The notes: generated by a model not told the origin, from the letters alone. Counted from the stretch's first letter, positions 10,773 to 19,579 are shown. The stretch is DNA of 32,122 nucleotides from CAYUST01 sp964447535 (GCA_964447535.1 CAYUST010000014.1:1-32122); one strand, 5' to 3'. Made by a program: numbers and translations.

Positions 10773-10800
10773 TTGACAATACAATAATAGTCAGTGTAAT
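10773..10800 (+). promoter_or_regulatory. Possible antisense promoter inside the island
   Basis: TTGACA, 16 bp, TGTAAT on the plus strand, in the gap between the Nudix and Hsp70-like genes. It would transcribe against the Nudix gene. The region is so AT-rich that a chance match is quite possible. Confidence 0.25.
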
Positions 10801-10899
10801 AAATTAAGTTACTTTTTCAAGTATTTTTTAGCTGATCTTTAAAAAAAATAATGTGTCGTATCTTGCAAATTACCTAGTTCATAAGGCGAGTACTTAAAC

Positions 10900-11343
10900 T
10901 TAAAGGTATTTTCTTATCATTTCTATCGCAATTTGCGAGATATTCAATTCCCCTAATTGCTTAACTTCTATTCGTTCTGCTCAAAGTGAGTCATGTCAAT
11001 CTGATCATTTTTTAATTTCTGTGTATTCTTCTAGGCGTATTTTATAATACATTCATATATGTTGAAATTCTTTTTCTAATCATGATGTTTCTGAAATATA
11101 TTTACATTTATATTCATTATTCGATAAAAAATCACAAGCACTCATTTTCATTCATGTTTCTTCCATGATCTCACGAGATAAAGCCTCCTCTATTGTTTCT
11201 CAGAATTCTATTCTTCACCCCGGCAGATCATATTGTCCTTTGTAAGGACCGCGAGATTTTTTTATTAGTAAGATTCTACCATTGTATTGAGCAATTCCAT
11301 AAACTCATAAATGTATATAGTTCATGTATGAATATAATAGCAT
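10900..11343 (-). CDS. Nudix hydrolase
   Basis: 147 residues with a complete Nudix box at 43-65. Gly43, Glu49, Arg57-Glu58, Glu61-Glu62 and Gly64 fit G-x5-E-x7-REUxEExGU. Gly43, Gly48 and Gly64 are all TGA codons, which is strong evidence for the code. The Glu residues bind the metal that hydrolyses nucleoside-diphosphate-linked substrates. Specificity cannot be read from sequence. It starts 5 bp after the glycosyltransferase stop, so it is in the same operon, and a nucleotide-sugar or a by-product of that pathway would be a logical substrate (inference). 9 of 15 glycines are TGA. Ends TAA. Confidence 0.92.
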
Positions 11344-11348
11344 AAAAA

Positions 11349-12425
11349 CTAAGGATTTTCGAAAAGAATTTTTATGTTATTGACTCAGATCTTAAGAAGT
11401 AATTCTGCTGAATCCATTGAATTTTCCGATATTTTTTGATATGCGGAACTAGAAATAAGTTGAGTTTTAAATAATAGATTGTTGAGTTCGAGCTCTGATC
11501 TAAATAAAAATCAGTTATATCCATTTAATATTATATCGCTGTGTCATTCTACATCTGATACTATGGGAATCACTCATAAAGATAATGCTTCGATTAATGA
11601 AAATGGCAATCATTCCATCAAGCTTGCTGAGATAAAATACTTTGCTTTTTGTAAATAACAAATAATTTCACTGTAATTTAATCTTCATATAAAGTTTGCC
11701 TTCGGAAACTTCCTTTTAAAATACTCTAAGGCATATCAATCTCAAATAAACACACTCTTATTCAATAATCATAGTATTTCTAAACTATTCAACACTTTTT
11801 CAACTCCCTTATTGTGTACCATTCTTCATATGTATATAAACTCGTATTCTTTATTAATTCCTGAACAAAAAAACTCTTTTGGAATGTGCGAAGATCTAAA
11901 ATTGGGGCAATGAAGAATCTTTTTGTTATTTACTTTGAGTACATTAGAGATTAGGTATGCCTCACTTGGTCATACCGCAACATAATAACTAAGTTGATTT
12001 CTTAATAAGAACTCAAATATGTATGTTTTTACTTTTTTGAATCAAGTGAATCTTTTGAAATCTAAACAATTTGGAGAATGGTATAGGGTTTTTATGCATC
12101 AAAACATATATAATAATCTACATAATTTTCAGGCATAACTTCAGTAGGAGAAAACTACTCATTCAAATCTTTTAAAATAAGCTTTAAGTTTTAAAGTGTC
12201 AGACATCAAGAATTGGTCATATTTTCTTAGAGAAATATGCTCAATACTTCAATACTCTTCCAATAACTTCTCATTCTGTATTTGTTTTTCTCAATATCTA
12301 TCTCTAGCTTTGTGTGGAAGCAAGTATATAATTTCATGTAGTCATTCTTTAAGAATTCTACTCAATTCTATGAGTCAAGTAAGCATTCCCCCATAAGGAC
12401 ATTCTGTTATCAAATATATTCTCAT
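11349..12425 (-). CDS. Family 4 glycosyltransferase (GT-B fold)
   Basis: 358 residues. The start MRIYLITECPYGGML is typical of the GT4 N-terminal Rossmann domain with its glycine-rich loop. The C-terminal donor domain has EFIYIGRMVHNKG (195-207), then FIGRL (245-249). The catalytic E-x7-E is at Glu271-Glu279 within MEGLPFSLIEA, followed by LSLGVIPIVSDVEG. About 20 of 25 glycines are TGA. It would transfer a sugar from a nucleotide donor onto an unknown acceptor on the cytoplasmic side, probably for envelope polysaccharide or lipid-linked glycan. The ATG overlaps the end of the kinase gene by 19 bp, indicating translational coupling. Confidence 0.93.
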
Positions 12426-13270
12426 TCTAAAATTTTATATATAAAATTAATATCTTTCTCAGCTTCTTCCATATATCACTCTTTTTTTTGTGAAATTAAA
12501 CTACCTAAATGTTCAAAAGGAATGATGTATAGAAAACTCAATACTCTGTTTTTCAAGTTATATAATAATGCTTTATTGAATATATGCGCCTCATATTGAG
12601 AAATAACATCATGATATGCTCTGACTAAATCAATATTATGATTTATATGTAAATCATAAATTATTTTTGCTAAATCCTGAGCCCCGTCAGAAATGTTTGC
12701 AAACTCTCGATCTATCAGGTATGGCTTTTCTCATGAATTTTCATCATATAGCAGATGCCTCATACGCGCATCTTTATGGCAAATAACAAAGTTATCTGGT
12801 ATTGAGTGTCAACATAGAACATTGAATATTCTATTTTTTACGGAATATTTAATGTTGATATTTTTTTCTAACGAAATTTGTGAGTATTTGTATTGTAATA
12901 TTTGAGATAGGGTCCTAGGGTAATCTCTCTTACAAATAAATTTAAGGCTCTTGTCTCAATCTCTTTGTAGTGCCACCGTGTAGTTTTTAAAATCATGAAG
13001 GGCTGCGATTACTTTCACCAATTGCTCTGATTGGTTTGCAGTAATCTGAGAAGCCTTAATTACTCACATCGTCAGGATATCGTTTTCTCAAACAACTTTT
13101 GTGCTTATTACTCTAGGGACTTGAAAATGTAGTTTTCAACCATATTGATTCATATCACGCAATCGCTTTACTTCATTGAAAAATTCATAAGAGCCCATCT
13201 TGAATGATTTCTCAAATCAATTTATAGTCATTTCCGTCTCATGTCGTTGTTGAAATTTTATATTACTCAT
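12407..13270 (-). CDS. APH/choline-kinase-like phosphotransferase
   Basis: 287 residues; first gene of the island operon on the minus strand. The catalytic-loop region reads HKDARMRH (165-172), followed by YLIDREFANISDGAQDLA (184-201). This resembles the HxDxxxxN loop and the Mg-binding IDxE(F/Y)A loop of aminoglycoside/choline kinases. The metal-binding Asn of the loop is His172, so activity needs testing. The family phosphorylates hydroxyls of small molecules or sugars. Coupling to a glycosyltransferase and Nudix gene suggests a role in making a modified sugar or lipid head-group (inference), not drug resistance. 10 of 14 glycines are TGA. No Shine-Dalgarno is seen before the ATG. Confidence 0.72.
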
Positions 13271-13497
13271 ATTAGATAGAATATAAAATGCTCTAACCTA
13301 GAAGAGTATACAAAGTACAATATGCTTAATGGTAACATGAAAGTCTATATTATTGAATTCAACTCCTGAACAGAATTTATGCTTTCTGCCCATGGTTTCA
13401 ATAGATATAACAATGAACTTGAAGTAGATAAAGAAATAAAGTGACTACTAGCATTTCTCTCTCAAATCTCTACACTGCCTTTCTTTGTCTATTATTT
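13271..13497. other. Island right end, non-coding
   Basis: 227 bp of AT-rich DNA between the divergent kinase and methyltransferase starts. It must hold promoters for both directions, but I cannot single out convincing boxes. No inverted repeat or integrase-type core is obvious. Confidence 0.4.
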
Positions 13498-13648
13498 CCT
13501 ATGCTCGAGTCCAACGTTCACCCAGATTTTCTCGCACAGCTCAAGCAATTGCTCCCCGAAGCAGAGATTGCGTCATTTTTGGATACCTGTCACAGACCAT
13601 TGAAGAAAAGTATTTCTGTAGATCCCACGAGACGAACTCCTGCACTTC
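13498..13648 (+). repeat. Right 151-bp direct repeat bounding the island
   Basis: Partner of 9173-9323, here forming the start of the complete methyltransferase gene. Differences fall at codon 29 (two bases), codon 40, codon 43 and codon 44. Confidence 0.95.
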
Positions 13649-14934
13649 ACGAATTAGTCACGTCACGAGGCTGGACGCTCAAGCAGACCCCGTTTACTGA
13701 GAATGCTGATACCTATCGGATCGACAGAGAGGATACGAGCATTGCATTGGGCAATACGGCTTTGCATCAGTTTGGATTTTTTTATATGCAAGAGGTGGCG
13801 GCGAGTATCCCTGCACAAATCATACCTGCTGAGCCAGGCAGTCTCGTCCTCGATATGTGTGCGGCGCCTGGTGGCAAAACGACCCAGATAGCACAGAAAC
13901 TCATGCCCGTGTGAGGGTTGGTCGTGGCCAATGACGTCAACCCCAAAAGAGTGACCACCCTCGCCCACAACGTCAATAAATGAAGATGTTACAACTCTGT
14001 CGTGACGCAAGTAAATGGAGGCATGTTTGGGAATCACTTACCAGACACGTTTGATCATGTCTTGCTCGATGGACCGTGCAGTGGTGAAGGAACTGGCTTC
14101 AAATCTGATGTGGCGATGCAGTTTCGACATCAAGCAGAGATCAATAGAATCGCTGGCACACAACTGCAACTACTCATCTCCTCGATCAAGGCGACCAAGC
14201 CTGGTGGCACGATTATCTACTCGACCTGCACGCTCAATCCGCGAGAAAATGAATGAACGCTCGCCAAAGCGCTCGCGTTTTTTGGTGATAGTGTAGAACT
14301 GATCGACCATGGATTACACCAGGTTGCACCTGGGGTTGCTCGGCAAGATGCTGAACGATCTTTTGATCAAACAGACAAGTGTGCGAGATTTTGGCCACAT
14401 CTCCAAGGCACGTGATGATTTTTCGTTTCTCGTCTCCGCAAAAAATATAGTCGTGATACCAAGGGTGCAACCCAACAAAAACTCATGCCCAAAAATCAAT
14501 TTTCGGTCGATCATAGCCAGGGCCTCCAAAATCGCGTCAACACCCGACTCAAAGAAAACTATGGCATCATCATGCCTATGGACCGTTACTTACGAATTGC
14601 GACCAAAACACATATCTGTCTCACTGCGCCTAGTTTCCTCAAACTAGCTCCTCTCCTCCAATGCGAAAAAGTCGGTATCCCCGTCCTCAAACTCGAACGC
14701 GAAGGTTGGAGACCAACGCACTATTTGTGATTGTTGTTGGGAGAACTTGCAACTCACAATACGATCACCGTCGACGACGTAGCTATCCAAGACTACGCAC
14801 AGGGCAAAGACATTGCCTGTCCTGCAGACTATGCCAAAAATAGTGAGAGTAACCCTATTCTCATGCGACGTGGCTACGGCATGTCCGTCACCAAGCTCGT
14901 CGATGGGATGTTGAAGAATAAGATGGGAAGATAG
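13501..14934 (+). CDS. 16S rRNA (cytosine-C5)-methyltransferase, RsmB/RsmF (NOL1/NOP2/Sun) type
   Basis: 477 residues through six TGA glycines (138, 160, 251, two in a GG pair, and one in YLGL). The SAM-binding motif LDMCAAPGGKT lies at 117-127, and NDV at 143-145 follows. Motif IV DGPCSGEG (189-196) carries Cys192 for product release. Motif VI YSTCTLNPREN (239-249) carries the nucleophile Cys242. It transfers a methyl group to C5 of cytosine in rRNA. The C-terminal ~150 residues resemble the RNA-binding tail of RsmF. ATG 13501 was chosen because the repeat copy at 9176 starts at the same codon. The N-terminal 49 residues probably came with the island. Stop TAG. Confidence 0.92.
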
Positions 14935-14964
14935 GAAATGAGCTCAAAATGTAATTTAAAAAAT

Positions 14965-14993
14965 TTGCATAAATCTGCGCATCAGCATATACT
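14965..14993 (+). promoter_or_regulatory. Promoter for the 2H phosphoesterase
   Basis: TTGCAT, 17 bp, TATACT, ending 27 bp before the ATG at 15021. Good spacing and position. Confidence 0.55.
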
Positions 14994-15020
14994 ATAGGTA
15001 TTTAACGTTCTCCATAGATT

Positions 15021-15701
15021 ATGGTGCAACAAAACAAACCTACAGATACTCCTCTCCCTCCCCTAGACTCCCTCAAAGAAGGGAAGTTTGATTTTGGGGT
15101 AGCTATTTTTCCACCGCAAGAGATTCAAGATGCAGCTTTGTGATTACTTGAGCAAATAAAGAGCCAAAAAATTGAACTCACCAACACACTCGATGCAACT
15201 CACCTGCCACATATTACGCTCTTTCAGGGAAGTTTTCCTGAAGATCCCCAAAATACTCTGCAATGATTACTTGATGAAATAAAGAATACTCCTCTCGAAT
15301 TGGAAATGGAAGATCACCTCTTCGTAAATACCAATGGGAATGTTTTTTGGAACGTGAAGATCACCCCTGAGCTTCAACAACTGCATGAAGAAATGATAGC
15401 ACTTTGTAAGCCACTCACCAAATGATATCTGATGAAACAGCGAGTAGAGAGATTGACCAATGCACTTTCTGATCTTAGCGAAGAATCCAAAGCCAACGTC
15501 TTGGAACATGGATTTGCGGCAGCAGGAAATTTATTTTTACCGCATATTACTCTCGGCAAGCTTGTGAACAGAGATAATGACACTCAACTCCTAGACATTG
15601 CTCTCCCCAAAATGTCCTTCACTGCTTCACAGATTATCGGCGGCCCACTTGGATATCATGGGAATATTAAATCAATAACGTGTGAGAAAGATATAGTATA
15701 A
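15021..15701 (+). CDS. 2H phosphoesterase (LigT / 2'-5' RNA ligase-like)
   Basis: 226 residues with two His-x-Thr motifs, LPHITLFQG (62-70) and LPHITLGKL (about 173-181), the signature of the 2H superfamily. The paired histidines act on 2',3'-cyclic phosphate or 2'-5' linkages in RNA or nucleotides. The length suits the LigT-type two-lobed fold. Three TGA glycines interrupt it in the standard code (at 15140, 15263 and 15423). The first 20 residues are Pro-rich and outside the domain. It has its own promoter, 86 bp after the methyltransferase. The physiological substrate is unknown. Confidence 0.85.
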
Positions 15702-15709
15702 ATTTGCTT

Positions 15710-15970
15710 GCATCCGTTTCGAAAATCTGTATGTTGTCGTCCCAAAGAAAAAATAGACCGGGTTTTCAAGCCATTGCCTTGGTCTAACCTCCTTTGCACG
15801 TTAGTATGGAGAGTAGCCTTTCCTAGCCCAATGGGCACGTGGTGATCAGCACATCGCTGATGTATACCAGGAATGGACCATATTACGCTGTAAGGGTTAC
15901 CCAGCGCCCTGCTTTCAGACCGAACAGCCGGTGTCGCGGACTCCTCTTCGTATTGAAGGGGAGTTTTTTT
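15710..15970 (+). ncRNA. Second candidate structured RNA, class unknown (~260 nt)
   Basis: No credible frame covers this block, yet it is GC-rich and full of nested helices. TAGACC/GGTCTA pairs at about 15749-15785. GGTGATCAGC/GCTGATGTATACC pairs near 15840-15870. CGCTG/CAGCG encloses GGTTACC near 15888-15908. It ends in a strong terminator, CTCCTCTTC-GTATT-GAAGGGGAG plus eight T (15940-15970). I saw no hallmark of RNase P RNA, tmRNA, SRP RNA or a common riboswitch. The next gene is 190 bp away and behind its own promoter, so a free-standing RNA is likelier than a leader. Confidence 0.5.
15940..15970 (+). terminator. Terminator of the candidate RNA
   Basis: A 9-bp stem with one G-U pair, a 5-nt loop and a run of T. 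Confidence 0.85.
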
Positions 15971-15980
15971 GTTTATTATT

Positions 15981-16049
15981 CCTCGCGTCATTGCGAGGAG
16001 GAGTGTAGCGACGACGTGGCAATCCAGTTACCAATGTTTTTCTGGATTT
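15981..16049. repeat. Dispersed palindromic repeat
   Basis: It starts with the hairpin CCTCGCGTCATTGCGAGG and continues to a second inverted pair, AATCCAG/CTGGATT. The core CGTCATTGCGAGG recurs inverted at 23571-23591. Similar intergenic elements are common in many bacterial genomes; no protein is encoded. Confidence 0.6.
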
Positions 16050-16064
16050 ATTATGACCTTAGTG

Positions 16065-16140
16065 ATACAAGAAAAGTAAGACAGTAGTTGGGTATTGGAT
16101 TTAAAAATTGTATTGACTTATTGATATATTTATGTACATA
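16065..16140 (+). promoter_or_regulatory. Shared upstream element and promoter of small gene A
   Basis: The block GAAAAGTAAGACAGTAGTTG through 16095 is repeated with one mismatch at 16776-16800 ahead of the paralogous gene. It is followed by TTGACT (16113-16118), 16 bp, TACATA. The conserved block sits 17-21 bp upstream of each -35, where an activator or UP-like element would bind. Confidence 0.55.
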
Positions 16141-16160
16141 TAATATAAATAAAAAAACAT

Positions 16161-16541
16161 ATGAAAAAAATATCTGAAAAAATGGAGGCTTTCATGCTAG
16201 ATGATATGGAAGCTACCCAAAAAAGAGTGAATGAGTGGCTCGAGAAGCGTGCTGGCAAGATTATTGTGAAACAGCGCATCTTCACTACAACCAATGTAAA
16301 TGGGACTCTATACCCAACAATCATCCTCTTCTATGAGGAAGTGCTCAAAACCGAGGTACGATTCATGACCTTTTGGGGAGAAAATGAAATTGCGCCTTGG
16401 CTTGCAAAGATGCAATTCGGCGGCAAGTATTTCCGTATAGTACGGACTAAATCGACGATGTCACGTCATGATGGCAACCCTCCGTCCCGTGACATCTACT
16501 ATGAAGTGGAGGTGGAAGCGGAAGATCCACAAAAGGGGTAA
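16161..16541 (+). CDS. Small conserved protein, paralogue A
   Basis: 126 residues, no family recognised. The segment NEWLEKRAGKIIVKQRIF, then IILFYEEVL, aligns with WLEEMAGKIVINQRIF and MIFYEPVP of the 108-residue protein at 16872, so the two are paralogues. No signal peptide, transmembrane segment or cysteine is visible. It is charged and probably cytosolic. It contains no TGA glycine. A strong terminator follows at 16566. Confidence 0.75.
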   Translation: MKKISEKMEAFMLDDMEATQKRVNEWLEKRAGKIIVKQRIFTTTNVNGTLYPTIILFYEEVLKTEVRFMTFWGENEIAPWLAKMQFGGKYFRIVRTKSTMSRHDGNPPSRDIYYEVEVEAEDPQKG

Positions 16542-16565
16542 GAGAGATGAAAAAAAAAGCATACC

Positions 16566-16595
16566 AAGGGCCTGGCAAATTGCCAGGCCCTTTTT
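16566..16595 (+). terminator. Terminator after paralogue A
   Basis: Stem GGGCCTGGCAA/TTGCCAGGCCC with a 3-bp loop, followed by five T. Confidence 0.92.
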
Positions 16596-16666
16596 GAAAT
16601 TTATTTTATTGCATACGTGCTTCACATATATACTATCATGTTTCATAGAATACTGAAATTTGGGCA

Positions 16667-16702
16667 AACCCGATGTGTAATGACACGTCGGGCCCTTTTT
16701 TT
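16667..16702 (+). terminator. Second hairpin terminator
   Basis: CCCGATGTG/CACGTCGGG with a 6-nt loop, then CCC and seven T. It lies 70 bp after the first terminator with no gene between. It may end a short transcript or act as a back-up terminator. Confidence 0.75.
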
Positions 16703-16770
16703 ATTTGGGCCTTCATCACGAAGTATGATTGGCGCAATTATGCACAGCCACTGCTTACATAATCAATTGA

Positions 16771-16849
16771 TACGAGAAAAGTAAGACAGTGGTTGGGTAT
16801 CCTTTTTACTAAAAAACTCTATTGACTTATGTGATAAGTAGAATATATT
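16771..16849 (+). promoter_or_regulatory. Shared upstream element and promoter of small gene B
   Basis: Copy of the upstream block (16776-16800), then TTGACT (16822-16827), 16 bp, TATATT (16844-16849). Confidence 0.6.
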
Positions 16850-16871
16850 ATGTACAACAAAAAATCTAAGT

Positions 16872-17198
16872 ATGGAAAAAATTGAAATTTTTGCGGGGTC
16901 GACATTATACACTGCTAGCAAATGGCTTGAAGAAATGGCTGGAAAGATCGTCATCAACCAGAGAATCTTTGATCCTTCGAGTCTACAACTCATGATCTTC
17001 TATGAGCCAGTGCCAACAGTTAAAGTGAAATCCTTTGAAAATAAGGATGATGACACGATAAACCAATGGCTTGCATCGCAAAAAAAAGAGGCCACCGAAA
17101 GGAGTGGCATGTTCCGTGTGGTGCATAGCACGTTGAGTGTCAGTATGGAGCCTGGTATGAGCAAAGAAGTCACTCAGATCTTCTACGAAGAATTGTAG
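16872..17198 (+). CDS. Small conserved protein, paralogue B
   Basis: 108 residues, paralogue of the protein at 16161 across the WLE-AGKI-RIF and IFYE segments. Its N-terminus is shorter and its C-terminus differs (VTQIFYEEL against DIYYEVEVE). No family recognised; no export signal. It has its own copy of the upstream element and promoter and its own terminator, so the two genes form separate but probably co-regulated units. Confidence 0.72.
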   Translation: MEKIEIFAGSTLYTASKWLEEMAGKIVINQRIFDPSSLQLMIFYEPVPTVKVKSFENKDDDTINQWLASQKKEATERSGMFRVVHSTLSVSMEPGMSKEVTQIFYEEL

Positions 17199-17224
17199 TG
17201 GCAAAAAAAGAAAAGAAACAGTAT

Positions 17225-17256
17225 GGAGGGACGATGCATGCATCTCCCTTTTTTTA
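17225..17256 (+). terminator. Terminator after paralogue B
   Basis: GGGA-GATGCATGCATC-TCCC followed by seven T. It lies between convergent genes. Confidence 0.8.
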
Positions 17257-17304
17257 TTATATCAATTTCTGGAGTCTGGAATCTGGATTCTTATTTCTTA
17301 AATT

Positions 17305-18792
17305 TTATTTCTCTAGAAACTCCTCTACTGCTTGTTGAATCATCTCCAAGCGTTTTTTGACACCTGCGTCTTTGGTAGCAGTGAGTGCTTTGTCGATTTT
17401 GGTGTTGACGGAAGTGAGTTTGGCGAAGAACTTATCTGTAGCGTTGGTATCCAATCCTTTGCGATAAGCAGATTGCAAGAACGCTCTGACTGCTTGGAGC
17501 TCTTTATCTGTTTTGCTCAATGCAGGACGAGTGAGTAATTTGCTCTCTTTGTCCTGGAGACTCGTAGTGAGTTTTGCTTTGTGATCTGTGACAAGTTCTT
17601 TGGCATGGGTAGTTGCCCACTCTGCTAACGCCTTGGAGAGATCCTTTTGGAGTGCATTGAGAATTTTGTTCATCAAGGTCATCAACTCAGGACTGGTGAC
17701 TAAGATAGCTTTGTTGGAAACAAATTCTTCACACGAGAATGAACCATCTTTTTCGAGGTATTCACTGCGAAGGGAGTTGATGCTCTTGGAAAGCAATTTC
17801 ATATCATCGACGGGATAGAGGTCTGCGAGGAAGGTATCCTCGTCTGCAATTACAGTTGTATGGGATTTCTCGAGTGCCTCTGTTGCATCCTGCAACATAT
17901 CTTTGAGTGCTACATCCTTGGGATAGATTGCAACTACGCTCTCCCATCGACTAAAGAGCACCTGTGAACGAAGGTACCCATAAAAAGGTTTTGCATCCGC
18001 ACTGAGCGCATTTGTTTTGGGATCTAACGTGAGGCCCGATGCCTTTACTTTTTTGAGAAAGAGATCATAGGTCGTCATAAGTTTTTGATAGGCAGCAACT
18101 TTCTCGGTATAGGTATCGAATTCGTCTTGCTCGTCCTCGTCAAGTTCGCTCACAAGTTCTTCAATCTCTTTGGTATAATCGGTAAACAACGTATTGAACA
18201 TATCTATCACTTTGGTGTACTCACTCAAATAGGAAGCAACTTTTTGTTCGAGAATTGCTTGTTCAAGTTTTTGAGTCACTTCATCGAGGAGTTTGTCTTT
18301 CATCTTCTTCTCAACTACAGCAATTTCACTATGGAGGTTTGTAGAGACATCAGAAATCTTCTCAGTAAGTTGTTGATAGACATGATCCATACCACTCGGC
18401 GCACTAGTTGATTTGAGAACGCCCATACACTCCAGGATATCGATACGCCCTGGTGCGTCGACTGCTCATGATGCAGCACCAAGCGTCTTGGCTAATTTAG
18501 CATAGTGGCCATCGAGTCTTTCCAAAAGATCTTCTTGGTTATTTTCGAGTGCGGTATGCAATTTACTCAATGCTCATGATGCAGTATACGAAGTGGTTGT
18601 GGTAGTTTTGGTACCTGAAGTGGTGCTACCAGATGCGGTGGAACTACTCCCTGTAGACGTCTTGGTGACCGTAGTTTTGGTGCCTGAAGTGGTGTTGGTG
18701 TAGCTATTGGTAGCAGGATCATACACAATTGCACCCTCTACGACAAAAAACGCAAGTGAACTCAACAACGCAATAGTCAGAAATTTGTTCAT
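17305..18792 (-). CDS. Secreted protein with Thr/Ser-rich linker and long helical region
   Basis: 495 residues once two TGA codons (18576, 18471) are read as glycine. Residues 1-20 are a signal peptide (Lys, a hydrophobic stretch, then VEGA). Residues ~28-72 are almost entirely Thr, Ser, Gly and Lys, with TSGTKTT repeated, like a flexible surface linker. The rest is charged and helical, with coiled-coil-prone stretches (KMKDKLLDEVTQKLEQAILE and ETKIDKAL-type runs). Both TGA glycines fall in Ser-Gly-Ala contexts (ASGALSK and ASGAVDA). No catalytic motif recognised. Probably an envelope-attached or extracellular structural protein. It diverges from clpP. Confidence 0.8.
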
Positions 18793-18879
18793 GTGGATAA
18801 AACACCTATAATAAAATAACGAGACGAGTATCGCTTTATTCTTACTCCTCCACCAAGCGAAATCAAGTTGAATTGGAGC

Positions 18880-18907
18880 TTCAAATAGATATTCTCCTTA
18901 CTATAAT
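18880..18907 (+). promoter_or_regulatory. Probable clpP promoter
   Basis: TTCAAA, 16 bp, TATAAT. The -10 box is perfect and lies 28 bp before the ATG at 18936; the -35 box is weak. Confidence 0.45.
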
Positions 18908-18935
18908 ATGCTTTTATTCTTTGGATAGTGTTCTC

Positions 18936-19559
18936 ATGGTATTGATCCCTACGGTTATTGAAAAAACATCACATGGTGAAAGAGTGTATGATATTTATTC
19001 AAGACTCCTCGAAGATAGAATTATTTTCGTAGGTGAACAAGTCGAATCGACTATGGTCAACACGATCTTAGCACAAATGCTCTTTTTGCAAAAACAAGAT
19101 CCTGAGAAAGATATCACGATGTATATCAATACTCCTGGTGGCGATGTCTATAGTGGTATGGCTATCTATGATACTATGCAATATGTCACCTGTGATGTAG
19201 TTACTATATGTACAGGACTTGCAGCATCTATGGGTTCAATCTTTTTGGCTGGTGGGACTAAAGGCAAGAGATTTGCACTCCCCAACAGTAGAGTGATGAT
19301 TCACCAACCTTCACATGGTGCACAAGGTATGGTTTCTGATACGAGAATTGCTGTAGAAGAAGGTATGAAAATCAAAAAGATTCTCACCCAAATCATGGCG
19401 GACCGTACTGGTCAAACCTATGCACAAGTAGAACTCGATATGGATAGAGACAAGTGGCTTTCTCCCGAAGAAGCGCTCAAGTACGGTATCATCGATGCTA
19501 TCATCGGAAAAGACCAACCTATTTGAAAAACTACTGTTACCAAGAAAGGTAAGAAATAA
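18936..19559 (+). CDS. clpP: ATP-dependent Clp protease proteolytic subunit
   Basis: 207 residues, the normal ClpP length. The catalytic triad is in place: Ser in GLAASMGSIF, His in MIHQPSHGAQG, Asp in DMDRDKWLSPEEALKYGIID. The N-terminus IPTVIEKTSHGERVYDIYSRLLEDRIIF is typical. It forms the tetradecameric chamber that degrades proteins fed by ClpX or ClpC-type ATPases; neither is in this window. A TGA at 19524 is glycine and adds a basic tail, GKTTVTKKGKK, before TAA. An upstream TTG would extend the frame by 21 residues, but it precedes the promoter. Confidence 0.96.
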
Positions 19560-19579
19560 AGTAGAGAATATCACGAAGC

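Larger units (their letters stand above)
9324..13497. mobile_element. AT-rich genomic island of four genes between direct repeats
   Basis: This 4.17-kb block lies between the two 151-bp copies of the methyltransferase 5' end. It is visibly lower in GC than its flanks. It carries four genes, all on the minus strand and opposite to both neighbours. It has its own codon habit: by my count, 68 of 95 glycines are TGA. I find no integrase, transposase, relaxase or terminal inverted repeat, so the mobility function must be supplied in trans or have been lost. The arrangement looks like integration into a gene with replacement of its 5' end, restoring an intact copy at the right boundary. Confidence 0.7.

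Noticed and set aside
9770..13270. Region seen as gene-poor or degenerate in the standard code
   Set aside because: Reading TGA as Gly restores four full-length genes on the minus strand, so this is not decay.
9324..13497. Transposon with a coding transposase
   Set aside because: All four long frames were translated with code 25 and are metabolic or ATPase genes. No transposase, integrase or terminal inverted repeats were found.
15656..15991. 111-residue minus-strand frame over the second candidate RNA
   Set aside because: It runs antisense to helix-rich sequence and a plus-strand terminator, and its composition is not protein-like.
17332..18411. Plus-strand frames opposite the secreted coiled-coil protein
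   Set aside because: They are shadows of the 495-residue minus-strand gene.
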